DNA of 64,000 nt from Azospirillum sp. (GCA_016124535.1 WGNK01000002.1:184571-248570), one strand, 5' to 3'; shown: positions 1-9,262, counted from the first letter of the stretch. The notes: generated by a model from the sequence alone, not told the origin. Program-made: numbers and translations.

Positions 1-2
1 TC

Positions 3-812
3 AATTGGAAGGAACTGCCCTGGTACTGGTTCGGCTTCGACCACTTCGCCTTTGCCATGGTCATGGTGGTGCTGGTGCCGGGAGTGCTGGCCTTCGTATT
101 CGGCTGGTTCGCCTTTCGCTCGCGGATCACCGGGGTCTATTTCTCGATCATCACCCAGGCGATGCTGTTCGCCTTCATGCTCGCCTTCTTCCGCAACGAG
201 ATGGGGTTCGGCGGCAATAACGGCCTGACCGATTTCAAGGATCTGTTGGGCTATGATCTGCACGATCAGTCCACCCGGGTCGGGCTCTATGTCGCCTCGG
301 TGGTGCTGTTGGCCTGCGGCTTCCTGATCGGCCGTTTCATCTCCAGCTCCAAGCTGGGCCGGGTGCTGGTGGCGATCCGCGATGCCGAGAGCCGGGTGCG
401 GTTCCTTGGCTATTCGGTGACCAATGCCAAGCTGTTCGCCTTCACGATCTCGGCGGTGCTGGCGGGACTGGCCGGCGCGCTCTACGTGCCCCAGGTCGGC
501 ATCATCAACCCCAGCGAATTCTCGCCGGCCAATTCGATCGAGGTCGCGGTGTGGGTCGCGGTCGGCGGTCGCGGCACTCTGTTCGGCGCCATCCTGGGCG
601 CCTTCGCGATCAACGGCGCCAAGAGCTATTTCACCGGTGCTGCCCCGGAAATCTGGCTGTTCTTCTTAGGCGCGCTGTTCATCGGAGTCACGCTGCTGAT
701 GCCCAAGGGCATTCTGGGGCTGGCGTCCGGTCTGGCCGCCCGGTTGAAACGCCCCCCCGCCGCCACACCACAACAGGAGACCGCCCTGGTGGCGGGCCGC
801 GAACATGCCTGA
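3..812 (+). CDS. urtC: Urea ABC transporter permease UrtC (5' end outside window)
   Basis: Inner-membrane permease of the high-affinity urea importer, a branched-chain-amino-acid (LivM-like) type ABC transporter. The window opens inside the gene; about 269 codons remain in frame. Hydrophobic membrane segments alternate with short loops, and the conserved permease stretch with GLAGALY, then INPSEF and GGRGTLFGA, lies around residues 155-195 of the visible part. The stop overlaps the start of urtD by 8 bases, so the genes are translationally coupled. Assignment to urea rather than branched-chain amino acids rests on the whole urtCDE set and UrtC-like sequence (for example FFRNEMGFGGNNGLTDF). 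The 5' end cannot be judged. Confidence 0.9.
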   Translation, partial: NWKELPWYWFGFDHFAFAMVMVVLVPGVLAFVFGWFAFRSRITGVYFSIITQAMLFAFMLAFFRNEMGFGGNNGLTDFKDLLGYDLHDQSTRVGLYVASVVLLACGFLIGRFISSSKLGRVLVAIRDAESRVRFLGYSVTNAKLFAFTISAVLAGLAGALYVPQVGIINPSEFSPANSIEVAVWVAVGGRGTLFGAILGAFAINGAKSYFTGAAPEIWLFFLGALFIGVTLLMPKGILGLASGLAARLKRPPAATPQQETALVAGREHA

Positions 813-1647
813 CGCCGATACCGTTCCGGCCGCCGCGGCGCCCGCCCCCGCGAATAAATCCCGGGGCCGCAACACCCGGGTCAGCGAGGCCAAGGCCAGG
901 TTGGCGGCCAATACCATCCTCTATGTCGACGGGGTCACCGTCGCCTTCGATGGCTTCCGCGCCCTGAACGAGCTCAGCCTGTTCATCGAGAAGGGCGAGC
1001 TGCGCACCATTATCGGCCCCAACGGTGCCGGCAAGACCACCATGATGGACGTGGTCACCGGCAAGACCAGGCCGGACAAGGGCGACGTGCTGTTCGACGA
1101 AGGCTCGGTCGACCTGACCCGGCTGGACGAGGCGGCGATCGCCAATCTCGGCATCGGCCGCAAATTCCAGAAGCCGACGGTGTTCGAGCACCTGACCGTG
1201 TTCGAGAACCTGGAACTGGCGCTGAAGACCGACCGGCGCATCCTGGCCACGCTGCTGTTTCGCCTCGGCGCCGCCCAGGCGCGCCGGATCGACGAGACTA
1301 TGGGACTGATCGGGCTCGGCGACCGCCGTTCGGCCCGGGCCGGCACGCTCAGCCACGGTCAGAAGCAATGGCTGGAGATCGGCATGCTGCTGATGCAGGA
1401 GCCCCAGCTGCTGCTGCTCGACGAGCCGGTCGCCGGCATGACCGACCACGAGACCGAGGCGACCGCCGAGATGCTGCTCGACATCGCCAGGGAGCGTTCG
1501 GTGATCGTGGTCGAGCACGATATGGAGTTCGTGCGCCGCCTGGGCGCCAAGGTCACCGTGCTCCACGAGGGCAGCGTGCTTGCGGAGGGCTCGATCGACT
1601 ATGTCCAGAACGATGCCCGCGTGATTGAAGTCTATCTGGGACGGTGA
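805..1647 (+). CDS. urtD: Urea ABC transporter ATP-binding protein UrtD
   Basis: Cytoplasmic ATPase subunit of the urea importer, LivG class. Walker A is GPNGAGKT near residue 72, the signature region is LSHGQKQWLEIG, and Walker B is LLLLDEPVAGM followed by the switch histidine in VVEHDMEF. The HGQKQ form of the signature is typical of UrtD, as opposed to SGGQ in UrtE. The first 30 or so residues are an alanine/proline-rich tail that precedes the ATPase fold. The gene overlaps urtC by 8 bases and ends 7 bases before urtE. Confidence 0.93.
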   Translation: MPDADTVPAAAAPAPANKSRGRNTRVSEAKARLAANTILYVDGVTVAFDGFRALNELSLFIEKGELRTIIGPNGAGKTTMMDVVTGKTRPDKGDVLFDEGSVDLTRLDEAAIANLGIGRKFQKPTVFEHLTVFENLELALKTDRRILATLLFRLGAAQARRIDETMGLIGLGDRRSARAGTLSHGQKQWLEIGMLLMQEPQLLLLDEPVAGMTDHETEATAEMLLDIARERSVIVVEHDMEFVRRLGAKVTVLHEGSVLAEGSIDYVQNDARVIEVYLGR

Positions 1648-1654
1648 ACCGGCG

Positions 1655-2350
1655 ATGCTCAAGGTCGAAGACGTCAATCTCTACTACGGCGCCAGCCATG
1701 CCCTGCGCGGCGTCTCGCTCGAGGCCCGGAAGGGGGCGGTCACCTGCCTGCTGGGGCGCAACGGCGTCGGCAAATCGAGCCTGCTGCGCTCGGTTCTGGG
1801 ATTGGAAACGATCCGCAGCGGCAAGGTCGAATGGGAGGGCGGCGAGATCACCCGGCTGCCGGTCCATGTTCGCGCCCGCCGCGGCATCGCCTATGTCCCG
1901 CAAGGCCGCGATATTTTTCCCAGACTGACGGTGCTCGAAAACCTGAAAACCGGTTTTGCGCCGCTGGCCAAGGGACTGCGCACCATCCCCGACGAGATTT
2001 TCGAGCTTTTCCCGGTGCTGAGAGACATGCTGCACCGGCGTGGCGGCGATCTTTCCGGCGGCCAGCAGCAGCAATTGGCGATCGGCCGCGCCCTGGTCAC
2101 CCGGCCGCGCCTGCTGATCCTCGACGAGCCGACCGAGGGCATCCAGCCCTCGATCATCAAGCTGATCGAAACCGTGATCCGCAAGCTGGCCGGCCGCGGC
2201 GACATGGCGATCCTGCTGGTCGAACAGTATTTTGAATTCGCACGCGACCTGGCGGATGAGTACGCCGTGATGGAACGCGGCGAAGTCGTTCTCGCCGGCG
2301 CCGGCAAGGAGATGGTCGAGGCGGATGTCCGGCGCTATCTGACGGTGTAG
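1655..2350 (+). CDS. urtE: Urea ABC transporter ATP-binding protein UrtE
   Basis: Second cytoplasmic ATPase subunit of the urea importer, LivF class, 231 residues. Walker A is GRNGVGKS, the signature is LSGGQQQQLAIGRALV, Walker B is LLILDEPTEGIQPS, and the H-loop position is occupied by Gln in LLVEQYFEFA, as is usual for UrtE/LivF. The ATG at 1655 is preferred over an upstream TTG at 1625 because it gives the normal family N-terminus (MLKVEDVNLYYG) and follows the urtD stop directly. It is the last gene of the urt operon in this window. Confidence 0.93.
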   Translation: MLKVEDVNLYYGASHALRGVSLEARKGAVTCLLGRNGVGKSSLLRSVLGLETIRSGKVEWEGGEITRLPVHVRARRGIAYVPQGRDIFPRLTVLENLKTGFAPLAKGLRTIPDEIFELFPVLRDMLHRRGGDLSGGQQQQLAIGRALVTRPRLLILDEPTEGIQPSIIKLIETVIRKLAGRGDMAILLVEQYFEFARDLADEYAVMERGEVVLAGAGKEMVEADVRRYLTV

Positions 2351-3104
2351 ACCGCACCCCAGGCCGCGTCAGCTGGCCGGGACTGTGGAGCCCCGCCCAA
2401 ATTCGGTGCCGCTACCGAAAGCGAGAATGCGGCAAATGCCCGAGCCGGCGAAGGCCGCACGGGAGAGTCGCGCCCGCTCGAACCTCCGGCCACGCGGCGG
2501 CCGATTTTGACCCGTCCCGGCCGCCCGAACCGGCGGCGTGCTTGATCGCGGCATCGCCGAACAGAACCCCACCGGCAAGGCCCACGGACTTTCGGCCAGG
2601 CTGCGCGGGCAATCGCCGCCGTCCCTCCTCGTCTCTGCCCTTCCGGCTGCGCATCCAGGGGGCCAAGCTCCGGCGCGGCGCGGCCCCCAAAGTGGCGGCG
2701 GGAAGGTGGCGCAGGCGGTCTCCGCGAAACGGAGGCTTGTCAAAAAGCGGCGGTCAACGCCATCTCTATCGCATCGGTCGCTCGTCCCGCCTCCGGTTTC
2801 GCTGTCATGTCCTGGGGGAGCAGCGGGCAGAAGGCGGCAAAGGACGGCTCAGCGAATAGGTTTTCGTGGAGCTGGCACGGTTGCGGCGCGGATGATTCCT
2901 ACTCTTCGGCGTCGCGATTCATGCAATAGTACGCGGAAAATTGTTAGGGTGGGCCGGTGCCGGCGGTCAATTCGGCGTGTCTTGACGCCATCGGCTCCGG
3001 CTTTCCTTCAGCATTTCTTAGGAATTGTTGTAATCTATCTGAGATGGCCGGCGCAGACCACGGCGTCCGCGCTAATTCCTTCCGGAGTATCCTCGGGCGC
3101 CCCA
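2351..3104. other. 754-bp non-coding interval between urtE and the pentapeptide genes
   Basis: No gene could be supported here. Several long open frames run through it on both strands, but their translations are low-complexity Arg/Pro/Ala text typical of GC-rich non-coding DNA. A small stem (CTCCG, loop CGAAA, CGGAG) lies near 2730. The last 150 bases become less GC-rich and should carry the promoter of the pentapeptide operon; no convincing -35/-10 pair was found. Confidence 0.5.
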
Positions 3105-4502
3105 ATGCCGACCTTTCTGCCCGCGCCGTCCCAGCCGTCCAGCGCGTCGCCGGTCAATGCATCGGTCGACAAGATCGACCTGCCGCGCGACCGGCTGACC
3201 CAGGCCGAGCTTGATCGCATCCTTGACCGCCATGCCGGCTATCTCAAGCGACGCGCCGGCGGCGTCCGCGCCAATCTGAAGCTGCGCGATCTGTCCTATC
3301 TCAATCTGGAAGGCCGCGACCTGTCGGACTCGGATCTCAGCGGCGCCAAACTTTACGGCTGTACGCTGCGCAATACCAAGCTGATCGGCGCCAATCTGTT
3401 CGCGGTCGACCTCCGGCTGGCCGACATGCGTCGCGCCGAGTTCCGTCGGGCGGATCTGCGCGGCGCCTGCCTGCGGGGCGCCAAGCTGGACGACGCCATC
3501 CTGATCGAGGCCGACCTGCGCGGCGGCGTCATGCTGAAACCGGGCAAGGGGGGCGAACTGACCGCGCTCAGCTTCGGCGGCACCGGCCAGACCGAACTGG
3601 GCAATGCGGTGGCGCAGCGCGCCGATATGAGCCGGGCCAAGATCAGCAATGCTTTCCTGCTGCAAACCGACCTCACCGACGCCGTGCTCAATAACGTCAA
3701 ATTCATCCGCGCCGATTTGCGCAAATCGAATCTGACCGGTGCCAATCTGTCCGGCGCCGATCTGACCGAGGCCGACCTGTCGGGAGCGATCCTGCACGGC
3801 GCCGTGCTGTCGCGCAGCTGTCTGATGGGCACCAATCTGACCGACGCCGATCTGATCGGGGCGATTCTGGATGCCGTCGATTTGAGCGGCGCCACGCTGG
3901 CCAATGCCAAGATGATCAGTCGGCTGCAGGATCTCGAGACGCCCCTGGGTGACATTCTGACCTCCCATGTCGCCTGGATCGGCTCCGGCGGCAGCTCCGG
4001 CCGCCGCGCCGATCTGTCCAAGGTCGATCTGGCCAGCGAGGACTTCAGTGGCTTCAACCTGTCGGCCGCCCAGTTCAGCTATTCGATCCTGAAGGGCGCC
4101 AATCTGTCGGGTGCCTGCCTGGTCATGGCCGATTTCTCGTTCACCGACTTGCGCGGCGCCGACCTCAGCCACGCCGATTTGCGCGGGGTCAACCTCACCC
4201 GCGCGACCATGAACGGCGCGAAACTGAGCGGCGCCCGCCTGGGTCCGGTCGAAATCGCCGGCGCCACCGTGTCGACCTGGAGCACCAATCTCGCCAATGC
4301 CAGGCTGGGCCAGGTCGATCTCAGCGGCTGCGACCTGCGCAGCGCCCGCCTGACCCATGCGGATCTCAGCAATGCCGATCTGCGCGACTGCGACCTGCGG
4401 GCGGCCAACCTGCAGGATGCCCAGATGCTGGGGGCCGACCTGCGCGGAGCACGGACCGAGGGGGCCGATTTTCGCGGCACCACCGGTCTGCTGCTGGAGT
4501 GA
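3105..4502 (+). CDS. Pentapeptide-repeat protein, first of a tandem pair
   Basis: 465 residues, almost entirely A(D/N)LXX pentapeptide repeats, which fold as a right-handed quadrilateral beta-helix. A short N-terminal segment (LTQAELDRIL, then AGYLKRRAGG) precedes the first coil. Two non-repeat insertions interrupt the helix: one around GVMLKPGKGGELTALSF and one around SRLQDLETPLGDILTSHVAW, both also present in the next gene, so they are conserved elements. There is no signal peptide or membrane segment. The ATG at 3105 is chosen because the frame upstream lacks repeats; the ribosome site is weak. Molecular role is not known. Confidence 0.8.
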   Translation: MPTFLPAPSQPSSASPVNASVDKIDLPRDRLTQAELDRILDRHAGYLKRRAGGVRANLKLRDLSYLNLEGRDLSDSDLSGAKLYGCTLRNTKLIGANLFAVDLRLADMRRAEFRRADLRGACLRGAKLDDAILIEADLRGGVMLKPGKGGELTALSFGGTGQTELGNAVAQRADMSRAKISNAFLLQTDLTDAVLNNVKFIRADLRKSNLTGANLSGADLTEADLSGAILHGAVLSRSCLMGTNLTDADLIGAILDAVDLSGATLANAKMISRLQDLETPLGDILTSHVAWIGSGGSSGRRADLSKVDLASEDFSGFNLSAAQFSYSILKGANLSGACLVMADFSFTDLRGADLSHADLRGVNLTRATMNGAKLSGARLGPVEIAGATVSTWSTNLANARLGQVDLSGCDLRSARLTHADLSNADLRDCDLRAANLQDAQMLGADLRGARTEGADFRGTTGLLLE

Positions 4503-4509
4503 CCTGGCG

Positions 4510-5856
4510 ATGAATGGACCACCTTCCGACGATTCGCCGCCCAAGCTGAAGCGGATCACCCAGGCCGAGGCCCAGCTGATGCTGGCCAAGCACAAGCGTT
4601 TTCTCGGCAGCAAAGCGGGCGGGGTGCGCGCCAATCTGACCTTGTGCGATCTGTCCCACCTCGACCTGACCGCGGCCAACCTGTCCAATGCCGAAATGAA
4701 TGGCGCCTGCCTGCGCAAGACCAAGCTGCGCGGCGCCCAGATGAACCTGGCCAATCTGTTCGCCGCCGATCTGCGCGAGGCCGACCTGGTCGGCGCCAAT
4801 CTCAGCCGCACCGACCTGCGCGGCGCCTGCCTGCGCGGCGCCGACCTGTCGGAGGCGGTGATGGTCCAGTCCGACCTGCGCGACGGCGTCCTGCTGAAGC
4901 CCGACAAGGCCGGCAACCTCCACGCGCTGGCCTACGACACCCGCTCGACCGAGTTGACCCAGGCCAAGCTGACCGGCTCCGACCTCAGTCAGTCGAAAAT
5001 GTCCAACGCTTTCATCGTCCAGACCGATCTCAGCGACTGCATTTTGCGCAACGTCAAGCTGATGCGGGCAGATCTGTCGAATTCCAACCTGACCGGTGCC
5101 AATCTCGACGGCGCCGACCTGACGGAAGCCAATCTGAGCGGGGCGATCTTCCGCGGCGCGGTGCTGACCGGCGTGGTGATGAACCAGACCAAGCTCAACG
5201 GCGCCGACCTGTTCGGGGCTGTGCTCGACTATGGCGCGCTAAGCCGCGCCGATACCACCGGTGCCAAACTGCCGCGCAGCATGGAGACCCTGGAAACCGG
5301 GCTGAAGGAAATCATCGCCGCCCATCAGCAGTGGATCGAAAGCTCGGGCAAGTTCGGGGTTCGGGCCTCGCTCGCCGGCTTCGACCTGCGCGACCAGGAT
5401 TTCAGCGGCGTCAACCTGGCGGCAGCCGATTTCGAGGCCGCGATCCTGAAAGGCGCCAATCTCAGCAGTTGCGGACTGGTCATGGCCAACCTGTCCTATG
5501 CCGACCTGCGCCAGGCCAAGCTGTCCGGGGCGGACCTGCGCGGGGCCAACCTGATCCGGGCCAATCTGTCCGCAGCGGATCTGTCCACCGCCCGCCTTGG
5601 CCCGGTCAATGTCTATGGCACCACCATCCAGCTGTGGCCGACCAATCTGAGCCGGGCCAGGCTGTGCGGCGCCAATCTGAGCGGCGCCATGCTCAAGGTC
5701 GCGGTTCTCAACAACGCCGATTTGACCAACGCCAAGCTGGCGGATGCGGATTTGCGCGAGGCCAAGCTGCAAGATGCCATCCTGACCGGGGCCGACACCC
5801 GCAGCGCCGACCTGACCGGTGCCGACCTGCGCGGCGCCCACGGCTTCATACCATGA
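4510..5856 (+). CDS. Pentapeptide-repeat protein, second of a tandem pair
   Basis: 448 residues, paralogous to the preceding gene over its whole length and separated from it by 7 bases, so the two form an operon. Pentapeptide coils run from about residue 40 to the end, again broken by the LLKPDKAGNLHALAYD insert and by METLETGLKEIIAAHQQWIE. That second insert is predicted helical and matches the LETPLGDILTSHVAW insert of the partner. The N-terminal RITQAEAQLMLAKHKRFL parallels LTQAELDRILDRHAGYL. The order of elements is the same in both, indicating an old duplication kept as a pair, possibly a heteromer. No catalytic motif is visible. Confidence 0.8.
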   Translation: MNGPPSDDSPPKLKRITQAEAQLMLAKHKRFLGSKAGGVRANLTLCDLSHLDLTAANLSNAEMNGACLRKTKLRGAQMNLANLFAADLREADLVGANLSRTDLRGACLRGADLSEAVMVQSDLRDGVLLKPDKAGNLHALAYDTRSTELTQAKLTGSDLSQSKMSNAFIVQTDLSDCILRNVKLMRADLSNSNLTGANLDGADLTEANLSGAIFRGAVLTGVVMNQTKLNGADLFGAVLDYGALSRADTTGAKLPRSMETLETGLKEIIAAHQQWIESSGKFGVRASLAGFDLRDQDFSGVNLAAADFEAAILKGANLSSCGLVMANLSYADLRQAKLSGADLRGANLIRANLSAADLSTARLGPVNVYGTTIQLWPTNLSRARLCGANLSGAMLKVAVLNNADLTNAKLADADLREAKLQDAILTGADTRSADLTGADLRGAHGFIP

Positions 5857-5892
5857 CCGACCCAGGACCGACGGCGATCTCGGGCCGCACTA

Positions 5893-5916
5893 CTGCCGGT
5901 TCGGCAGCGATTTTTT
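5893..5916 (+). terminator. Rho-independent terminator of the pentapeptide operon
   Basis: A 6-bp stem CTGCCG/CGGCAG closes a GTT loop and is followed after three bases by six T residues. It starts 37 bases after the second pentapeptide gene, in the right orientation to end that transcript. Confidence 0.75.
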
Positions 5917-5926
5917 CTTCAACGAC

Positions 5927-5954
5927 TTGCACATGGTGCCGAGAGTTTCATTAT
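5927..5954 (+). promoter_or_regulatory. Possible promoter for irr
   Basis: TTGCAC at 5927 and CATTAT at 5949 are separated by 16 bases, just after the upstream terminator and about 95 bases before irr. The match to a sigma-70 promoter is only moderate; the location is the main support. Confidence 0.25.
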
Positions 5955-6050
5955 TATAGACAGAACCGGGCCGTTACGGCGGCGGACCCGCGACCGATGC
6001 CCATCAGAATAGTTGTTTCACTTCAGCCCGCCGGGAATTGATCGCCTGCC

Positions 6051-6536
6051 ATGACTTCGACTCGACCGTTCAAGCGCGCCCTCGACTGTCTGACCAAGGC
6101 AGGTTTGCGACCGACCCGTCAGCGTCTTGCCCTCGCACGGCTGCTGTTCGACGGCAGCTCGCGACATATTACCGCAGAGCAGCTACACGGCGAGGCAGTT
6201 GGGGCAGAGATGCGGGTTTCCCTCGCCACAGTCTACAATACCTTGCATCAGCTGACCGATGCCGGGCTGCTGCGCGAGGTGGTGGTCGAGGCCGGGCGGT
6301 CTTATTTCGATACAAATATCACCGATCATCACCATTTCTTTCATGAGGATTCTGGTCGGCTGGCCGACATTCCGGGCGACAGCGTGGTTGTTGCCCAACT
6401 GCCGCCGCCCCCACCCGGAACCTGGGTGACGCGGGTCGAGGTGATTGTCAGGCTGGCTCAGGAACCGGCGGATTCTACATCTCGCAACCGCACAAAAACT
6501 CAATCATTGAATGGGTTAGATTGTGATTTGGATTGA
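6051..6536 (+). CDS. irr: Fur-family regulator Irr
   Basis: 161-residue DNA-binding repressor of the Fur superfamily, Irr branch, which couples iron and haem status to gene expression in alphaproteobacteria. The winged helix is seen as GLRPTRQRLALARLLF and VSLATVYNTLHQLTDAGLL. The segment DTNITDHHHFFHEDSGRLADI carries the HHH haem/metal site typical of Irr. The N-terminal GCPWHD haem motif of Bradyrhizobium Irr is absent, as in most other Irr proteins. CxxC zinc motifs of PerR/Fur are also absent. It sits directly upstream of rubrerythrin, with about 118 bases between them, and probably controls it. Confidence 0.85.
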   Translation: MTSTRPFKRALDCLTKAGLRPTRQRLALARLLFDGSSRHITAEQLHGEAVGAEMRVSLATVYNTLHQLTDAGLLREVVVEAGRSYFDTNITDHHHFFHEDSGRLADIPGDSVVVAQLPPPPPGTWVTRVEVIVRLAQEPADSTSRNRTKTQSLNGLDCDLD

Positions 6537-6547
6537 TTCCAGCGCGC

Positions 6548-6576
6548 TTGACAGGCCCGCGCCAAGGGTGGCATAA
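6548..6576 (+). promoter_or_regulatory. Sigma-70-type promoter upstream of rubrerythrin
   Basis: TTGACA (6548-6553), a 17-base spacer and GCATAA (6571-6576). The -35 is perfect and spacing ideal. It lies 12 bases after the irr stop and about 78 bases before the rubrerythrin start, implying that rubrerythrin has its own promoter. Confidence 0.55.
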
Positions 6577-6653
6577 GCCCGCGTGGCGCGGTCCAGGCCC
6601 GGCTCGGGCGGCGACCGACGCGAGCAGACCGATGGGATTAAGGAGTAATCAAT

Positions 6654-7070
6654 ATGGCGCTCAAGGGCACCAAGACCGAAGACAATCTGAAGGCCGCCTT
6701 CGCCGGCGAAAGCCAAGCCAATCGACGTTACCTCTATTTCGCCCAGAAGGCGGATATTGAGGGCTATAACGACGTGGCGGCCGTGTTCCGGTCGACCGCC
6801 GAGGGCGAGACCGGCCATGCCCATGGCCATCTTGAGTTCCTGGAAGAAGTCGGCGACCCGGCGACCGGCGAGCCGATCGGCGATACCAACCTCAATCTCA
6901 AGGCATCGATCGCCGGCGAGACCCACGAATACACCGACATGTATCCGGGCATGGCGCGGACCGCGCGCGACGAAGGGTTCGAGGAAATCGCCGACTGGTT
7001 CGAGACGCTGGCCAAGGCCGAGAAGTCCCATGCCGGACGGTTCCAGAAGGCTCTCGACACCCTGTCGTAA
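6654..7070 (+). CDS. Rubrerythrin (erythrin-type, no rubredoxin domain)
   Basis: 138-residue di-iron ferritin-like protein, expected to reduce hydrogen peroxide to water in the cytoplasm. All di-iron ligands can be seen: Glu19, Glu52 and His55 in EGETGHA, Glu89 and Glu92 in GETHEY, Glu123 and His126 in AEKSHAG. The C-terminal rubredoxin domain with its Cys4 iron is missing, so an outside electron donor is needed; the Fe-S protein encoded next is a natural candidate. A strong AGGAG ribosome site lies at 6641. Confidence 0.92.
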   Translation: MALKGTKTEDNLKAAFAGESQANRRYLYFAQKADIEGYNDVAAVFRSTAEGETGHAHGHLEFLEEVGDPATGEPIGDTNLNLKASIAGETHEYTDMYPGMARTARDEGFEEIADWFETLAKAEKSHAGRFQKALDTLS

Positions 7071-7088
7071 GACGCTGGACCGAACCGC

Positions 7089-7123
7089 CGCCAGCGGGAT
7101 CCCCACCAAAGCGCCCGCTGGCG
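7089..7123 (+). terminator. 10-bp stem-loop between rubrerythrin and the Fe-S gene
   Basis: CGCCAGCGGG and CCCGCTGGCG form a perfect 10-bp stem around a 15-base loop, 19 bases after the rubrerythrin stop. There is no adjoining T run, so it may protect the rubrerythrin message or act as a partial terminator rather than a full stop. Confidence 0.4.
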
Positions 7124-7197
7124 CGGTGCCACCTTCATTTTCCCCCGACCGAAGCCGAACGCACCGGCGCCACGAATGGTGCGCGGGAGTATGACGC

Positions 7198-8553
7198 ATG
7201 CGCGAAGGCAGCCTGGAAGCACCGACCCGGCACCCCGTCGCCTGGCAGGACCCGGAATTCACCGACCCCGGCAAACTCGACGAAGAGCTGCGTCGGGTCT
7301 TCGACATCTGCCATGGCTGCCGCCGGTGCTTCAATCTGTGCGACAGCTTTCCCAAGCTGTTCGACCTGATCGACGCCGCGCCGTCCGGCGAGCTCGACCA
7401 GGTGAACTCGGAAGGCTTCAAGCCGGTGGTCGATGCCTGCACGCTGTGCGACTTGTGCTATATGACCAAGTGCCCCTACGTGCCGCCGCATGCCTTCAAC
7501 CTCGATTTTCCCCACCTGATGCTGCGCTACCGCGCGGCCGAGCTGAAAGACGGCAAGGTCAAGCGGGTGATGCGCGAACTGACCGAAACCGACCGCAATG
7601 GCCGGCTGGCCGGCGTCATCGCACCGCTCGCCAATTGGAGCTCCGACCGTCGCAACCGGCTGACCCGGCCGGCATTGGAAGCGGTGCTGGGCGTCCACCG
7701 CGAGGCAGACCTGCCGAAATACCACGGCAACACCTATCTCGACCGCGCCCGCGTCGACGGCGTCACCGTCAATCAGCAGGCCCCGGCGTTCGGCAAACGC
7801 AAGGCGGTGCTCTACGTCACCTGCTTCGTCAACTACAACAATCCGTCAATCGGGACCGCCGCCCGCGCCGTGCTCGCCCATAACGGCGTCGAAACCGAGG
7901 TCCTCTATCCGACCTGCTGCGGCATGCCCCAGCTGGAGCATGGCGACATCGCCCGCGTGGTCGCCAGCGCCGGCACGGTGGCCCGCGAGTTCGCCGGCTG
8001 GATCGAGCGCGGCTACGATGTGATCGCCCTGGTGCCGAGTTGCACTTTGATGCTCAAGAAGGAATGGCCGCTGCTGGTGCCCAGGGACTCGGCCGACTAT
8101 GCCGCGGTGATGCGGCTGGCCCAGGCGACCTGGGATATCTCCGAATACGTGGTCGATATCGCGAAGACCGAGGGTCTGACGCCGGGGCTGGAAAAGCTCG
8201 ACGGCGGCGTCAGCCTGCACATCGCCTGCCACGCCCGCGCCCAGAACATCGGCCGCAAGGCGGCAGAACTGCTGAAGTTGACGCCGAAATCCGACCTCAA
8301 GGTGATCGAGCGCTGCTCCGGCCATGGCGGATCGTGGGGCGTCACCCGCGAGAATTTCGAAGTCGGGCTCAAGATCGGCAAACCGGTGGCGCAGCAGGCA
8401 GCCAAGAACGCCAAGAGCTATGTCTCGTCGGAGTGCCCGCTGGCCAATGCGCACATTGTCCAGGGCATGGAGAAGCTGGATCAGGGTCAAGCGGGCAAGG
8501 TCGAGAGCGGCCACCCGATCGAGTTGTTCGCCCGCGCCTATGGCCTGATTTGA
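7198..8553 (+). CDS. CCG-domain (GlpC/HdrD-like) iron-sulfur protein
   Basis: 451-residue protein of the heterodisulfide-reductase-related family. Two ferredoxin-type 4Fe-4S sites lie at Cys38/41/44/48 ([11 protein letters not shown]) and Cys81/84/87/92 ([12 protein letters not shown]). Two cysteine-rich CCG-like modules follow: [12 protein letters not shown] near residue 240 and CSGHGGSWG near residue 370. There is no flavin or membrane domain, so it should pass electrons rather than start catalysis. Position between rubrerythrin and a DUF3501 gene suggests it feeds electrons to rubrerythrin. The ATG at 7198 is preceded by GGGAG at good spacing. Confidence 0.82.
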   Translation: MREGSLEAPTRHPVAWQDPEFTDPGKLDEELRRVFDICHGCRRCFNLCDSFPKLFDLIDAAPSGELDQVNSEGFKPVVDACTLCDLCYMTKCPYVPPHAFNLDFPHLMLRYRAAELKDGKVKRVMRELTETDRNGRLAGVIAPLANWSSDRRNRLTRPALEAVLGVHREADLPKYHGNTYLDRARVDGVTVNQQAPAFGKRKAVLYVTCFVNYNNPSIGTAARAVLAHNGVETEVLYPTCCGMPQLEHGDIARVVASAGTVAREFAGWIERGYDVIALVPSCTLMLKKEWPLLVPRDSADYAAVMRLAQATWDISEYVVDIAKTEGLTPGLEKLDGGVSLHIACHARAQNIGRKAAELLKLTPKSDLKVIERCSGHGGSWGVTRENFEVGLKIGKPVAQQAAKNAKSYVSSECPLANAHIVQGMEKLDQGQAGKVESGHPIELFARAYGLI

Positions 8554-8618
8554 GCGCCCTCCGGGTTCGCCAGAACGATCCTACCGGACCCAGAATGCCC
8601 TTACCGGAGATAACGTTG

Positions 8619-9212
8619 ATGACCGCCGGCAAGCACGAAATTACCCGCGCCGACATCCTTCCTATGGACGCCTATGCCAAGATCCGGATCGAGAAGCGCA
8701 AGGCGCTGGTCCCAGTCAAGCGGGCCCGCAGGGTCGCGGTCGGCCCGCACGCGACTTTTTATTTCGAGAGCTACGACACGATGTGGCTGCAGATCCACGA
8801 GATGCTCTACATCGAGAAGGGCGGCGAGGATCAGATCCCGGACGAACTCAATGCCTATAACCCGCTGGTCCCTAAGGGAACCGAGCTGGTCGCGACGGTG
8901 ATGTTCGAGATCGACGATCCCGCCTTGCGCAAATCGGTGCTCGACGGGATCGGCGGCGTCGAGGAGACGATGTTCGTGCAGGTCGCCGGCGCGAGCGTCA
9001 AGGGCGTGGCCGAGGCCGATGTCGACCGCACCAGTGCGGCGGGCAAGGCGTCGTCGGTCCAGTTCATCCATTTTCCGTTCACGACCGCCGAAATCGAAGC
9101 GTTCCGGCGCCCGAACACCCAGGTGATCGTCGGCATCGGCCACCCCAATTACGGCCATATGGCGGTGATGCCCGAATCGGTGCGCGAGGAACTGGCCAAG
9201 GATTTTGGCTGA
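8619..9212 (+). CDS. DUF3501 family protein
   Basis: 197-residue soluble protein recognised as DUF3501 from its start (ITRADILPMDAYAKIR), VGPHATFYFESYDTMWLQIHEML and the ending GHPNYGHMAVMPESVREEL. No known enzyme motif or metal cluster is visible. From memory, this family commonly sits beside rubrerythrin and a CCG-type Fe-S protein, as here, so it is probably an accessory of that peroxide-reducing set. The ATG at 8619 has a GGAG nine bases upstream; another ATG at 8595 is possible but lacks one. Confidence 0.75.
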   Translation: MTAGKHEITRADILPMDAYAKIRIEKRKALVPVKRARRVAVGPHATFYFESYDTMWLQIHEMLYIEKGGEDQIPDELNAYNPLVPKGTELVATVMFEIDDPALRKSVLDGIGGVEETMFVQVAGASVKGVAEADVDRTSAAGKASSVQFIHFPFTTAEIEAFRRPNTQVIVGIGHPNYGHMAVMPESVREELAKDFG

Positions 9213-9262
9213 TCGGCCGGCTCCGGCACGTCGCCTGGAGTGGGCTCGGCGGCCTGCTTGCC

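Noticed and set aside
3072..4916. Long minus-strand open frame of more than 600 codons opposite the pentapeptide genes
   Set aside because: It mirrors the regular codon pattern of the repeats on the plus strand (Q/I/G/A periodicity) and has no homologue-like features.
6481..6545. Possible Fur or Irr box between irr and rubrerythrin
   Set aside because: Several ATTG-like words occur, but no arrangement gives a convincing inverted repeat or a match to a known Irr box.
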